Below are positions 1 through 12,900 of a stretch of DNA of 64,000 nt, in pieces; positions within the stretch are counted from its first letter, which is position 1, and the number at the start of each line of letters is the position of its first letter. The stretch is from Breviolum minutum Mf 1.05b.01 (taxonomy: Eukaryota; Sar; Dinophyceae; Suessiales; Symbiodiniaceae). Both the position numbers and the translations under genes were made by a program. The stretch covers positions 1-64,000 of the forward strand of contig DF241663.1 of assembly GCA_000507305.1 (NCBI GenBank), written 5' to 3'. The notes below the pieces were generated by a model. The model saw only the letters and a program-made list of their open reading frames with translations. It was not told the DNA's origin and did no database searches.

Positions 1-459
1 TGACTTGAGCTTCCTTTCAGCATACTGGAAATCCTGGGCGTAGTCCTGCAACGTCTGACCAGGTTTCCTTTGAAGCTTCACAAAGAAGGCCTCAAAGTCA
101 TTGGGCAATTCCGTCAGAGGCTCGAACTTGAATGCCGCATCCAAGCGGGCACAGACCGTAGCGTAGGCATTCTCCTTCTTCAGGTCATCGATGCTAAGGT
201 CTTCAATCAAGTCCCATGCCCTGCCAGTCAATAGCGTGACGATGTTGAAGACGGTCTCCTTCTCTCTACCAGCAACTCGCATCTTCGCCTCGTAGAGATC
301 ACACCGCCTTCTAAACTCACGGTATTCTGCTTGCCTTCCAGAGAACACAGGCACATATTGATCCGCTCGTCCCGTATTGGAAGCATCCGCAGCTGCCGAA
401 GGTCCTGACGAGCCCTTGCCGCCACCGCCACTGCCATTACCAGCCGTTTGGGGAGGCAT
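1..459 (-). CDS. Partial copia-like retrotransposon Gag, N-terminal part
   Basis: The minus strand is open from an ATG at 459-457 to the window edge (153 codons, no stop), so the gene continues outside. The protein starts with a Gly/Ser/Ala-rich leader of about 30 residues. It then enters a domain with the Gag look of Ty1/copia elements: a W-containing segment near residues 80-90 (GRAWDLIEDL), an aromatic/acidic stretch (LPNDFEAFFVKL) and a tyrosine-rich helix (LQDYAQDFQYAE). In this family Gag packages the element RNA into a particle and is normally followed by protease, integrase and reverse transcriptase, none of which are in view. A primer-site-like sequence lies about 115 bases upstream, as expected for an element leader. 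The frame is intact over the visible part, so the copy may be young. Family assignment rests on pattern recognition only. Confidence 0.72.
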   Translation of the reverse strand, partial: MPPQTAGNGSGGGGKGSSGPSAAADASNTGRADQYVPVFSGRQAEYREFRRRCDLYEAKMRVAGREKETVFNIVTLLTGRAWDLIEDLSIDDLKKENAYATVCARLDAAFKFEPLTELPNDFEAFFVKLQRKPGQTLQDYAQDFQYAERKLKS

Positions 460-574
460 TGATCACAGTTGCCGAGTTCCGTTTCTTCTGAGCCAACTTG
501 GGCGGGAAAGGCAAGCACCTGGCCCAACCACTGGTCACTCAAAAAGCCTAAGCAGAGATCGCCGTTCACACAGC

Positions 575-586
575 GCTCCGCTACCA
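575..586 (-). promoter_or_regulatory. Candidate tRNA primer-binding site of the retroelement
   Basis: Read on the minus strand this is TGGTAGCGGAGC. It closely resembles the initiator-Met tRNA 3'-end complement (TGGTA followed by a GAG-containing stretch) used by many Ty1/copia elements to prime minus-strand DNA synthesis. It lies upstream of the Gag start in the right orientation. I could not define the LTR that should end just beside it, because no second LTR copy is in the window. Confidence 0.4.
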
Positions 587-832
587 ACAACAAGTAATCC
601 CACTCACAAGGTTGAGATTAGCCACCAAAGTATCTAACCAACTGTAGGAGGCGCAAACCGTTTTAGCTCAGGTGCATGCAATCCCACCCGCTGTAGTTAA
701 GCGGATGCATGTCCATGCATGTTGTTTGGCAAACAACTGACAATATGTATATATACATTGTTATAGTCTATTATCATCTATTATCTATCATATTTGTCTG
801 TGACTCTATTGCTTAAATCCACTTTATACACT
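587..832. other. Retroelement-side sequence without a gene
   Basis: This A/T-rich stretch lies between the putative primer site and the end of ATP-citrate lyase. It could hold the retroelement LTR on its left and the ACLY 3' region on its right. Several copies of short TATC/TATA words lie near 740-800. I see no coding exon. Confidence 0.4.
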
Positions 833-964
833 TTAACACCGTCTACCATGCTCTCCATGTTTTGCATTAGTTTTCCGTTTCGTTGCCGCAAGTCTTACTC
901 CAAGTGAGGGTCTCTGAACAGCAATAGACATGCCATGTGGAACCAACAAAACAGCAAGAACATC

Positions 965-3900
965 CTGGATGTAGGTGATGTCGTCCCATGGATGGCGGTA
1001 AAGGGGCTGCTTCAGCCTTCAAGTCTGAGGGTGTCAAGCCAGTTGATGTCATTTCCAGTCAACGTGGCACATGTGCTTGTTTTGCATGTCATCTTGATTC
1101 GAACTTTATCAAAGCGCATGGGAAGCAAATGTTTGCCAGATGCGGGAGAGGTCTTATGCCTCAACTGGTCGAGGTAGTGGCCAATGAAACCAATAGATCG
1201 ACCTGCAAACAGGGGTATCAAAAACTCTTCTATCCTTGACCTTGACATTTTCACACTCGTATTGACGTGCAATGCAAGATTATCCAAAATAGACTTAAAC
1301 ATGTTCAGGCAGTATCAGGCAGTAAGGCTCAGCAACAATAAGCAAGGACAGCAAGGACCCCAAACGTGAAAGCTTACCTAAGATGAAGTACAATTGACAT
1401 GGCTGTGCAAAAAGCATCAAAAAGCGCCTAAAACGAAGAGACCGTTCAGGCAGCCGAAGGCCATCAAGTCATCACACTCTTCCTGCAAAGCAATGCGAGA
1501 TTTGACAGGATCTCACAAGGGCAAAACAAAGGAGCTGGATGACTTCAAAAGCTTAATGCAGGTTGAAGAGATGGGCAAAAAATATGCAGGGCTAAAAATG
1601 CTAAAAATTGAGTGGAGGCTTGGAGGTTCCTTGGAAAATGCACCACAGGAGCGAATCATGTCCACGAAAGACCTCAGAGCGCTGTTCTTGCAGCACGCTT
1701 AGAAAACATCAACAACTTGCTCATGTCAGGCTGCTGCAAAGAGGACAAACATGGATGCTAGGTCACGTACACGGCGATGCAACCGTCGACGTTCAGAATC
1801 AGATTTGCCCTCTTGCGAGTAGTGATCTGTTCCTCAGCTGATACTGGCACTGGAAAGAAGGCAGCAACAATAACAAACAACCAACAACATTTGCGTTGTC
1901 TGAGTTGCTAGTTACAAATTGCACTTGAAACTTCTATGCTGCGCCAAAGCTCCACTGCCAAAGCGTAGTCCAGCACTGGGGTTGACTTAAAGTTCTTCTT
2001 AGCAAATCCTTTGATGATTTCGACCTTGCACGGGCCAAAACCATGGAGAAATGTCTGATACCTGATACCAACCTGCATTCTGCTCAGTGGGGCACAGCTG
2101 GGCGAGGAAGGACCTGAGGACCTAACTCGCTGATCGGGGTTTGCCAAGGACTTGATTCTGTGTCCGATGCCCATGATCAGCTGGTTGCTCTTCTTCATCT
2201 TCTCAATCCAGTCCTTGTGATCGAAACTCTGAGTGCAAGATCAAGCATGATAAATTTCAGAGAAATTTCAGATTGTTCAGGGTTTGCCTGGATTTCAACC
2301 TTATAAATCACCGCAATTCGGTGTAGTTCTGTGTAGTCGGTATAAGTTGAAGTGTATCTTTGTGCCTGTCCTTGGGTGCAACACCACTGGTCTGTGCATC
2401 AGCGAACCTTAGGGGAAGTCGAGTCAATTCATGCTTGAGTATGCTCAAGTCCGCACCCAACTCAGCTCAGTGTCTACGTGTGTCTACTAGGTACCATCTG
2501 TGATCATCGCCAAGGGACATCTTGGCAGCATCATCCAAGGCGCCACCAAAGCGAGGACCGATTGTCAGCAGGCCGCTGCACAGAGACGAGACGAGATCTT
2601 TGCCTTCAAAAGGAGTGTGATGGACTGGTCAACAGCAGGGAGACAAAATTGCTATTCAACTTTTTTCGAATCATCTAATCAGTCCTTCGAATCATAAATC
2701 GAAGGAGTATTGTATGATATTGTATCAATGAGTAATAGAGAACACAACCAGTACATATCAACACATATTATTGTGTATCATATCAAATCACATCATTTTG
2801 TTGCCATATATTGCGTATGTTGCACACCACTGCAGAGAGGGAAGCCTCGTGCTCTGATTCTGGCGCAGTTCTGACATGAATGCATAAACTTGCTGCCCAC
2901 CTCGCCTGCCCGTGCTGTGACAATGGTGTTGTGTGCGCCGCTGACTGCCGGACCGTGGTCCGCAGTGACCATCAAGATCATCTCAATGAATTTGGTGCAG
3001 TAGTCCTTACACATGAATTCACTGCCAAACTTTGCACAGTTGTGTGATCCATTGCTGTCTCCACATTTGAACACAATAACAAGCTGCGTTTCAGGCGAGT
3101 GCACAGAATCAGCCACTGAGAACCGCTCTGGAAGCTGACGTCGGAACCACAGCAGAGAAAGCACTCCTCCGATGCCAATGTCCTCAGAGTCCCGTTACCC
3201 TCGGGAAAATGCAACCGGTGCAAGGGTCGCAAGCAGTCCTTGGTGAAGACATCGGAGATAGACATGCCACAGTAGGTGAGCTCCTCCAATTTAGTTGTGA
3301 ATTTTGCTGAATCATGATATCTTCGGATCAAAATCCGTGAAAGTCTATTTGAACATTCTTCTGTCAACTGTGAACCTCAACTGTGCAGATCGCCAGGGTG
3401 ACTGAAATAACTTGTGTCACTTGCCGTTTTCAAGACAGATCAAACTAGACAAGTCCTCTCCACGATCATCCGAGATGGAAGAGATGAAGTTAGCAGGCTT
3501 CCTGCACTCGGGATCTGTCTGAGCCATTTAGGATAGGTGCTGTTGCATATCTCGTCAAACTGAGATCCAACAGCTCGCCTGATCATGCCCAGCTTCTTTG
3601 CCCAGGTGTAGTCCATTGGCACCTATCCGGGTACATATACCAACGTCACTTTGGACAAGATGAGTTTGTTGGATACTGCAGCTTGTGCTTGACACTTTGT
3701 GGCTTTTCTAGATGGCTCTTCCACGAGCAGTGTCCAAGCAGTAGGAAGACAAGTTCAGTGTCAATCTCTCTGAGAATTTGTCTCATTCAAATCCCAGCAT
3801 GCCGAGATGTGATACAACTGGGTAGAATCGCAAACGGTTGGTGAAGTCTTCAGCAGCGGTGCCTGGGGGGTCTCGCCTTCTGGTGTCTCAACAATCTCAC

Positions 3901-6900
3901 CTTCCATGACCAGCTGAGTGTAAACCTGCACATCGAAATATCAAAGTTTCAGACTGGTGTGAGACAGTCACCTGAATGTCACCTGAATTCACTCAGAAAT
4001 GGTGCAAAGAATTTGAAGAATCTATGCTACAGTAATCACTGTCCTGGTTGATCATGTCCGGCAACTTGTCGAAGGATTCTGGCACGAAGAATCCGGCTTC
4101 CTTCATTGCCTGAAATCAACTACCAGTAGGTATTTGATAAGATTGATATGTGAAGTATTGTGAAGCGAATTTTTGAACAAAGAAACGGCTTTTTTGGGAT
4201 GGCAGTTACCATGTGCCTTGTTCTTTGCAGCTGCAGTTTCCATGTCACCTCGAGCCTGGGACCAACGTGAATCATGAATGGAAGAATTGGAAACTTAACT
4301 AATTGTAATTCACCAGCCTGAGCACCAGCGTGTCCGAACTGCACCTGGTCCCCCCCCCAAAAAAAAAATGCAATCCAAGACAAAAACACTCTAAAAGGTT
4401 GCAAGACTTAGACTTTAAAAAGTTGCCTCGGTGGTGAAGCAAGATGCGCAAGTGCCAACGCACCAAGCAATCACTGGCTTTGTGATGCGGCCCTTCTTCT
4501 TGGCCTCTCAACAAAGAAATTGTTCATTATCAATGTTTTCACTAGTTCTGGGCAGCATTCTGATAGGAAGATAGGAATGTTAACAAATATTTAAAATGCT
4601 ACAAGTATCTACAGTGCCTTGATGTGTGTTTTGGCCAACCTTAAACCTCAGGTCCGGCCTCAATGAGGTCGTACTCGTCCAGGCCACCAACTTCACCCAA
4701 CAAGAGCAGCATCTTTGCCTTGGGGTCGTCCTGTGATTTTCTCTTCGGCTCGACCGTTTTTGCGGTCTTCCGATCTTCCTTTGAACAAGTCGCACAAAAA
4801 GAAAATAAAACCATGACAAATATTAATTAATAAAATCAATTTATGGATGTAATATGATGATACAAACTTGCTAGAACATGTCATGTCCAAAGATGTCAAA
4901 AGCTAGAAGTCAAATATAGACATGTAGACAACAGGTGACGATTTTTCACATTCCTCTTCAATATGTATCAAAATGTGTAGGTGTACGTATATTTATGCAA
5001 TTGGCAGTGCAAAGTCATGTAGAGTCCATCAAAAGCATCTGCAGTTTCCTGGTAGCGCAGGAAGTGGTCCAAGAAACGGCTGCCAGGGTAGCGGTCACCA
5101 CCTGGGTGTATCACAACATGGGCTATCCACAAATCATGACTTGATAAACTATGATAAATCATGAATAATCATGAAATATTGATAACTATGATAAACTAGT
5201 TATCTATGAGTGCGGCAAATACAAGTAGTTGGCAAATATTGAAAGCTGGCTAAGAGTAACCCATAGTAAGAGTTTACCATCATCCCATGGCTTGTGAGGC
5301 CCTTACCAATGGCCACTCCTTCATAGACACCATCGGAGTTGCGGGCCACAATGTTGTTGAGCTCGTTGGACCTGACTGCTCACACCATGACAAGCCCTTG
5401 CGGTGAATGAAACTCACCTGGCTCTAAGCTTCCAGCATTCCTCCTGACTTGGACACATACGCCACGGAGCCAGGGCGGTAAAGCCGAGACATCACGATGT
5501 TGTCCAACCTGATTCACTGATTCACCGTGCAGAGCCCGCCCGTTCATCTGACCGCTGGATAGGTAGCTTAGCAGCTTTGATTCCAAACGGATAAACTCAC
5601 CAACTTTGCCAACTCAGTTCTGGACATTCCACCGGTGTTTCCAATTCGCAAGCAGCCAGGCTTGATGCCACCCACTGTTGCCGGGCCAATAATGCCTGCA
5701 CCGGCTTGCAAGAGGCTTGCGACTGTTGTCTGCCATTACCAGCTAGCGTCCAGGCTTTGCAACTTTTTTCACTTATCTCAATCAAACATCTCAAATTGGC
5801 TGCCTCTTCTTTCCAGACACTGCAAACATTCAATCAAGTCTAATGCTATTCTTTCACAACCACTTCTTTCGTAGAAACTCATCAAACTTTCCATGCAGTT
5901 GAAACTAAGGCAAAATGACCTCTTTAGCTAGCAAACTCCTACCTATATCACTTTCAATTATTAGATAACTTCAGACATGTCCAACTTGCCTACGCCCTTC
6001 TCCTCTGCGACTTTGATAATGTCGCGTGTCTGTTGCTCTGGAACACCCTGGCACAAGTAGTAATGGTCATAAAATCAAAGACTCTTGTGGCAGGGAGGTC
6101 ATGGACTCAATTTCAACATTACATGCCGTATCTGTGTTAAGATAGGATTACAATAGGCATCATTTATGCAACTGAAAATGTGCTTCCAAGACAAAAGCGT
6201 AGCCTCGGCAATGATGGCCATGGTCTTGAGGTTGCTGTAGTTCATTGCCTCGAGATGGCGACATCTTGGCTGATGTTGATTCATTGTATGCTTTATAAGT
6301 ATGCGTATGATTGTGCCCGTGTTGCGTGTCAGCAGCCCCCTCCCCCAGTGGTATGGTCCCCCACACCATACCTAGCACCACGTAGTAGTTGTAGTCTTAT
6401 TAAGAGTAGTAGCAGTACTACTATTATTACTACTACGTAGGACTACGTAGTTCCTACATTCACATATACATATACATTCACATATACATATACATACATA
6501 TACATACATACACATTCACACATACATATACATACATATACATACATATACATACATATACATACATATACATACATATACATACATATACATACATATA
6601 CATACATATACATACATATACATACATATACATACATATACATACATATACATACATATACATACATATACATACATATACATACATATACATACATATA
6701 CATACATATACATACATATACATACATATACATACATATACATACATATACATACATATACATACATATACATACATATACGTATACATATACTTAAAAA
6801 AATATATTATATATAACATATACCTGGACCAGGTTTTGTCCTTTGACCCTATTTTGACCCTTAACTACCAAGAATGATCCAAAACGACCAAAACGACCAA

Positions 6901-9900
6901 AGCGACCAAATTCACCCAAACTACATCAAATATCATCAAATTAAACATGTCCATTCCTTTCCCAGCTGCTTCATACACTTTTCAGAGTTTTGGCTGGAAA
7001 GCAGACCCGGATGTTGGGTCATGGCACTTTCACCTGGAGGTTCGCCCCCCACGCCCCATGTTTTTTTTTCATCATATCTTTCCCACTCAAAAGGATTCAA
7101 AAAAGGGATACATGTTTGCTGCATCCCATCTCAAACCTATTTGTGGCTGATGAAAAGAAGCTTCTTTGGCTCGTGAACTTTAGCTGGTAAATAGGTGGCA
7201 TGCACTGGCATATGCTATATTCGAAAAAATAGATGAAAGCTCCTTGAACTTAAACCTCACCCTTTATGCGAACAAGTAAGTTGCTTGAGTTTTGCCACCA
7301 AAACAATCAACCCGTTCTTCTGAATCTATACCTTCTTTTGGTATCATGATGCAACTGGTGCCTGCTGAACCTGATGCGGAACCAGAGAAAACTGATGAGC
7401 CAGTAAGTTCCTCCCTACTTGCCAAAGAGTGGGAAAGAGTTCATGAACTACGCCGGCGAGCTCACAAGCTTAGACTGGCTGCTTGGCCTTGGGAAATGCC
7501 GGGGTGTGGGCAGTGTGGGGTGGTATACTATAGACTGTAGGTTTGCTGAAGGTTTGGATTGCTTTGATGCCCCGTTCATTTGTCTGAACTAATAATTTCA
7601 AAAACCATCTAGCTGCGTCGCACCCCCAGGTTACCATTGTTGGGAAAGCAGTTACGCGTGACAGCATCAAGGAGAACTATTACCTCTTGGTACCTGCTGT
7701 TCGTCTCCTGGGAATAAGGGTTGCAGTTAGCACATGCCGGGTTCATGTGGCAGAGCTGTACTCGTACATGGAAATTGACTGTCCAAGTAACTTGTCAACC
7801 ACTAGTCATTTTCTCCTTTTACATCCCAAGTTTTTGTGTGTAATATATGCTCACAACATGAGCCTTACTTTAGGTGAATAACTGGAATAGTGCTACCTTA
7901 CCCCCTAAGGCAGCACTGTGGACATGCAAGCCTGGCTCTTGAAACGGCTGTTGAGTACAGTCAGCCGTATTTGTGGGCGCCCATACCGCCCACGGGAACC
8001 CAAAGTACGGGAGATCTGCAAGATTGCCGGTGTTGTTTGGCCAGAACCAGAACCAAGACCAGTAATGGATGAAAACCAAGAATCTAGTTGGGAATTGGAG
8101 GAAGAGTCTCAGGAGGAAGAAGAATTTTCTGATGATGAAATGGTTTCAGAAGGCACTCCCAACTATTCATTTCATTAGTGCATATCATGTAGTTGTTGCA
8201 CTTCAAGGCTTAATCAGTGACTTAATCTTTCGGGCCTTGAAATCTTTTAATGTGACAGGTGAAGAAAGTGTGGATGCTGAAATGGAGAATGCCGACACTA
8301 GCATTGCCTGGCCCCCTGATCACCTCTGCCTTTCCCTGGTTCTGGTTGCCGCAACTGAGGCCCCAGTCAGCAATGAGACCATTGAGCCCACCTCGGAGGA
8401 GGTAACCCCGCCACCAAAGCAAAACGAAGGCGAGATATGGGGTTTCATTGCTGGTGGGTCCTCTGGGTAATTGATAGGATTTGATAGGAACCCTGAAGAT
8501 ATCATAAGATATCAATGATTTGGATCAGTAGTTTATGTTGTTTTGGCTCACTCCTAATCTGACCTCCTATACCTTTTTTTTGGCCAGGGCCATTGGACTA
8601 TACTCCACCACCAGTCAGCCCAAACCCGCTGGTTTCATCCTCAGGCAATTGAACCATGTAGTCCCACCCAACTACTTTCTTCACAGAAAAATGTCCTAGG
8701 CAACAAAAAAGATGCAGCAGGCAAGCCTGCTCTTAGAGCTCCAATGTCAACTTTTGCAGATGAAAAAGTTGCAGGAGTTATGTCGTCTGAAGGATCTTGG
8801 TAAATCTGGTGCCACTGTTTGCCTAGATAACGTTGACACAATGCCCATGAACCCACCAGAGACCCTCGATGGTGAAGAAATCAAGACTTTGGAGGCTAGG
8901 TTGGGAGTTACTGGTGTGATATTGTATATGCATGTGTATATGTTAAGTTTTTGGTTGGCATCACTCAATTTGATTAACAAGGGCATCTGCTCGTCTAGTT
9001 TCCTCCAAGCTGGAAAAAGCCAAACTCAAACCAAAAAACAAAAGCCTTTTGGTCCAATTCATTTTGGATTGTTTTTTGTTTTTGCCATTTCTAGGGTGTA
9101 TTGAATCTTCCGTCGAAATTAAATTTACTCTAGGCTGATGGTAGTCGATTTCCTTGTGGTGTGTCAGCCTGATCAGGACCAAAAAGAAGTTAAAGAAGTT
9201 GAAAAGCAAGAGGTCGAAGTTGAAGCTGCAAAGATTGGAGAGGAAGAAGTTGAAGAAAGCAAGGAGGTGGCAAAGATTCAGCCGGAGTTTTCTGAAGAAG
9301 TGACTGGTGGGGATGAGGGGGTTGATCAAAATGGACCGAAAGAACATGTTAAGGATCAACCTGAGAAGAGTGGGGTCACAACAGCAGAAGTGGCAGATAA
9401 GGAAGGTCATGAAGAGCAGACTGAGGATGAAGATGAGGAGCAGACTGAAGATGAAGAGCAGACTGAAGACGAAGAGCAGACTGAGGATGCAGGAGGAATA
9501 AAAGGAAAGGTGGCAGAGGCCATGGTGAGACCAAATTGCTGGGAGACACCGGTTGCTTTTGTTTCAGCGGAGGAACAAAAACCATCAAAGCCACGTGGCA
9601 GAAAAAAGAAGGCCAAGAAAGGCAATGAGAAGGATGAGGAGAAGGAGGACGCCAAGAAGACAAAGAAGAAGAATAATAAAGGCAAGAAGAAGAAGGATGA
9701 TTTTAGCCTCCCTGAGTTGACAGAAGAAGAGCAAGAAAAGTTCAAGAAATACTGGGGAAAGTACAAGAAAAGAGATGGCACGGAAGAAGAGGAGCAAGAA
9801 GGTGAAGAAGACTTTCAGCCAAGATCAGATCAAAAGGATGACCTGCCAAAAGACGAAAAGGATGATCCAGAAAAGCCAAAGGAGGATGAGAATGAGAAGC

Positions 9901-12900
9901 AGAAGCCGAAGAAGATTCGCCGAAGAAAGGATGATGCAGAGATGGAAGAGGAGAAGGAGGATCCAGAAAAGCCGAAGGAGGATGAGAAGGAAAAGCAGAA
10001 GCTGAAGAAGACTCGCCAAAGCAAGGATGAGCCAGAGATGGAAGAAGAGAAGGAGGATCCAGAAAAGCCAAAGGAGGATGAGAAGGAGAAGCTGGAGAAA
10101 AAGAAGAAACGCCAAAGAAAGGAAGAGAAGGAGGATCCAGAAAAGCCAAAGGAGGATGAGAAGGAGAAGCAGAAGCTGAAGAAGATTCGCCAAAGAAAGG
10201 ATGAGGCAGAGATGGAAGAGAAGGAGGATCCAGGAAAAGCCAAAGGAGGATGAGGAGAAAGAGAAGCCGAAGAAGACTCGCAAAAGAAAGGAGGAAGAGA
10301 AGGAGGATCCAGAAAAGCCAAAGGAGGATGAGGAGAAAGAGAAGCCGAAGAAGACTCGCCCAAGAAAGGAAGAGAAGGAGGATCCAGAAAAGCCAAAGGA
10401 GGATGAGAAAGATGGAGCATCGGCAAGCAACACAGGTTCAAAGGTGGTTGAAGAAGGTGAGGAAGAAGAAAGGAAGAAGAAGGACAAGGAGGCAACCAAG
10501 CAAAGGTTAAGTCGCAAGAGTGCAGCTTACCATCGTGCGGTTTCGGCTGCAAAGAAAGAAGGCTATTCTTACGACGAAGCAAAGAAGATTGGTCGAGAAG
10601 TTACTTGGTGGGAAAAACACATTTGGGGCTGGAATTTCTAGCCTGTCCGAAGGGAAAAGGAAACATCTGAGTTGACAACTTGAAATCTTTTATGAGCTAT
10701 GTACCATCAGTGCCTATATAGCATAGATTTCTTTCTCGATCTTATAAATCTTGAAATATCGGATCGATATATAAATATTACATACCAGCTTCCTATAAGA
10801 TTATATTCCCTGTTCCTTCCTTTCTCCTTCCTTTTTGCTGTTTTGGGGTACTGGCCTGGGGTGCTGGCTTTGCAAGGCAACTGCCTTGAAACAGGCAGCT
10901 AGAACCTTGCTTTTGGGTTTAGATCCTGTGTGGCTTCACACGGGCAATAATCAATTTGCAAACATTCAAATTTGGATGTGGCGAACCATACGGACCCTGA
11001 GACATGCTTTGAAAAAAACATGGCTGCTTAATGACTGCAGGCTTCTGGTTTTTGTAGATATCATAGTTGGATTTCTTGATTAACTACTTGAAATTTACAA
11101 TCGACATCAATCGACGTATATGTGATGCAGAATGTATGGATTCTTCAAGACACTAACTATGTTGAAGTCAAATCACTTAATGTACAGAAAACCCCTTGGA
11201 TGAGAGTATACTAAAATGCACCTCTTTCAAATCCATTTTCTCGATCGAAATCCCAAAAGGAGATGGCCAAGGGTCCCCACGCAGGGGATCTGTGGTGATG
11301 TCAGAGCGATGGGCAGCACGGTTGGCCTCGCAGAGTGGAGCCATCTTGTTTTATGTAAGAAGTGATTTGCGGTATGGTCCCCTCTGCACCCTGCAAACAT
11401 GATTTGTTTTATGATCGTACTTCAGCTTTTGGTTCCATGTATAGTACCTTGGATATTGTTGGCATCTGACATCCAATGCCGACCCAAAGAGTAGAGTCGA
11501 TTCTCCTCCCTTTGGTGCAGCTGAAGGCACCGAAGGCCAGGTGTTGCAACAAGAATTTTGCCCAAAAAGTAAAACCATGAACCCCCAAGTTTCACTGTGA
11601 ATCTTGCGCAGGTGTTCATTGCGATAGCCTGGGGCCTATATATAGTGAATTTGGTGATTAGTAGTTGCAAGAACAATTAACTTCGATCATAACATATAGT
11701 GTGTTTTACTTAGGTCCTTCTGATTCAATGGATGCATCCTGTGGATGCGCGTTGGCAGCTAGTTGAACTCTTCAGTGGTGTTGGCAATGTGACACGTGCG
11801 TTTCGGGATGCAGGCTACACCGCCTGTAATTTTGACAAGTTGTCAGGGGGTGAAATGGACTTCTCAACTCCAAGTGGTTTTGCGTTTGGGTCTCAATATA
11901 TTTTTGGAACCCTGGGTGAAAGAAAAGTTATTTTTCATATCCCTTCCAAGGCTTGCCATTTGGATGTGCTTAGGTGCAGGACTGATACTGTTTCCATATT
12001 ATATGAAAAAATACGGAAAAGATATGCCATTGCCCCTCCTTCAAAACGTTTCATCACATCATCGCTGTGCCTCCAGGAGCTGGAGCATTGATCCTATTAG
12101 CGCCAGAATGTGGATCCTGGGGCAGGGTTGCTCGTGGGACGACGATGAGAAGCATCATCAACCCGATGGGAAATGTTTGGTATGATTTTGTGGCGGATGC
12201 CAACCTTCACATATCAAGGCACTTCTGTTCATCCTGGTTTGAAAATCCTAATTAGCAATTTGACCTGGGTGATTCTCTAGCTCATTTTTCTTGAGTCTCT
12301 GTATCTCTGTGAGGCTTACTCTTCTTATCCTGTTATCTGAAGTCGTTCATGCAGTATGGCTTTTGGAACAACCAGCTGGGTCCAATGATGTCTTGCCATT
12401 TCATCCTCGTTTCAACTGGCTCATAAATGAAGTGCTATATGTGCCTAAGCTGTTCAATATGTTTTTGTTTTTGAAATGCATATATATATGACATGCCATT
12501 TTCTCCTGATGAAATACTTATATAGCTTTAGCTTAGGTATACAGGGAAGACTTCTGGATGGGTCACCATGGAGCACCATGCCCAAAACGTACGAGTATGT
12601 GGTCTGCTGATGTTGCAGTGATTCAACGATTGGTTTTGGGGCCCAATTTTGCTTATAGCCACCATTAGACCTGATTAGATTCACCTCCTCCTCTGAAGGA
12701 CCATGGGACATTGGAGAAGGCAAAACGGGAACCCCTCACCGAACTGGTGACAACTCGTGGAGGGCCAAGCCATGTGACATCCATTTTGAGTAGTACGTGT
12801 ATTTCATCCCAAGCTACCTAGGCCGGTATCAAGATTCAAGTGGGAATCAACGATTTCAAGGTTCCAGTCAGCTAAAAGCATCTGGGTCGGGTTCTCAACC

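Noticed and set aside
6443..6819. Long minus-strand frames of Met/Tyr/Val/Cys/Ile repeats
   Set aside because: They are translations of the decamer microsatellite in all frames, with no conserved sequence around them.
9376..10582. Long minus-strand frames rich in Ser, Phe, Leu and Pro
   Set aside because: They are the antisense of the Lys/Glu-repeat gene; the purine-rich sense strand leaves the other strand free of stops.
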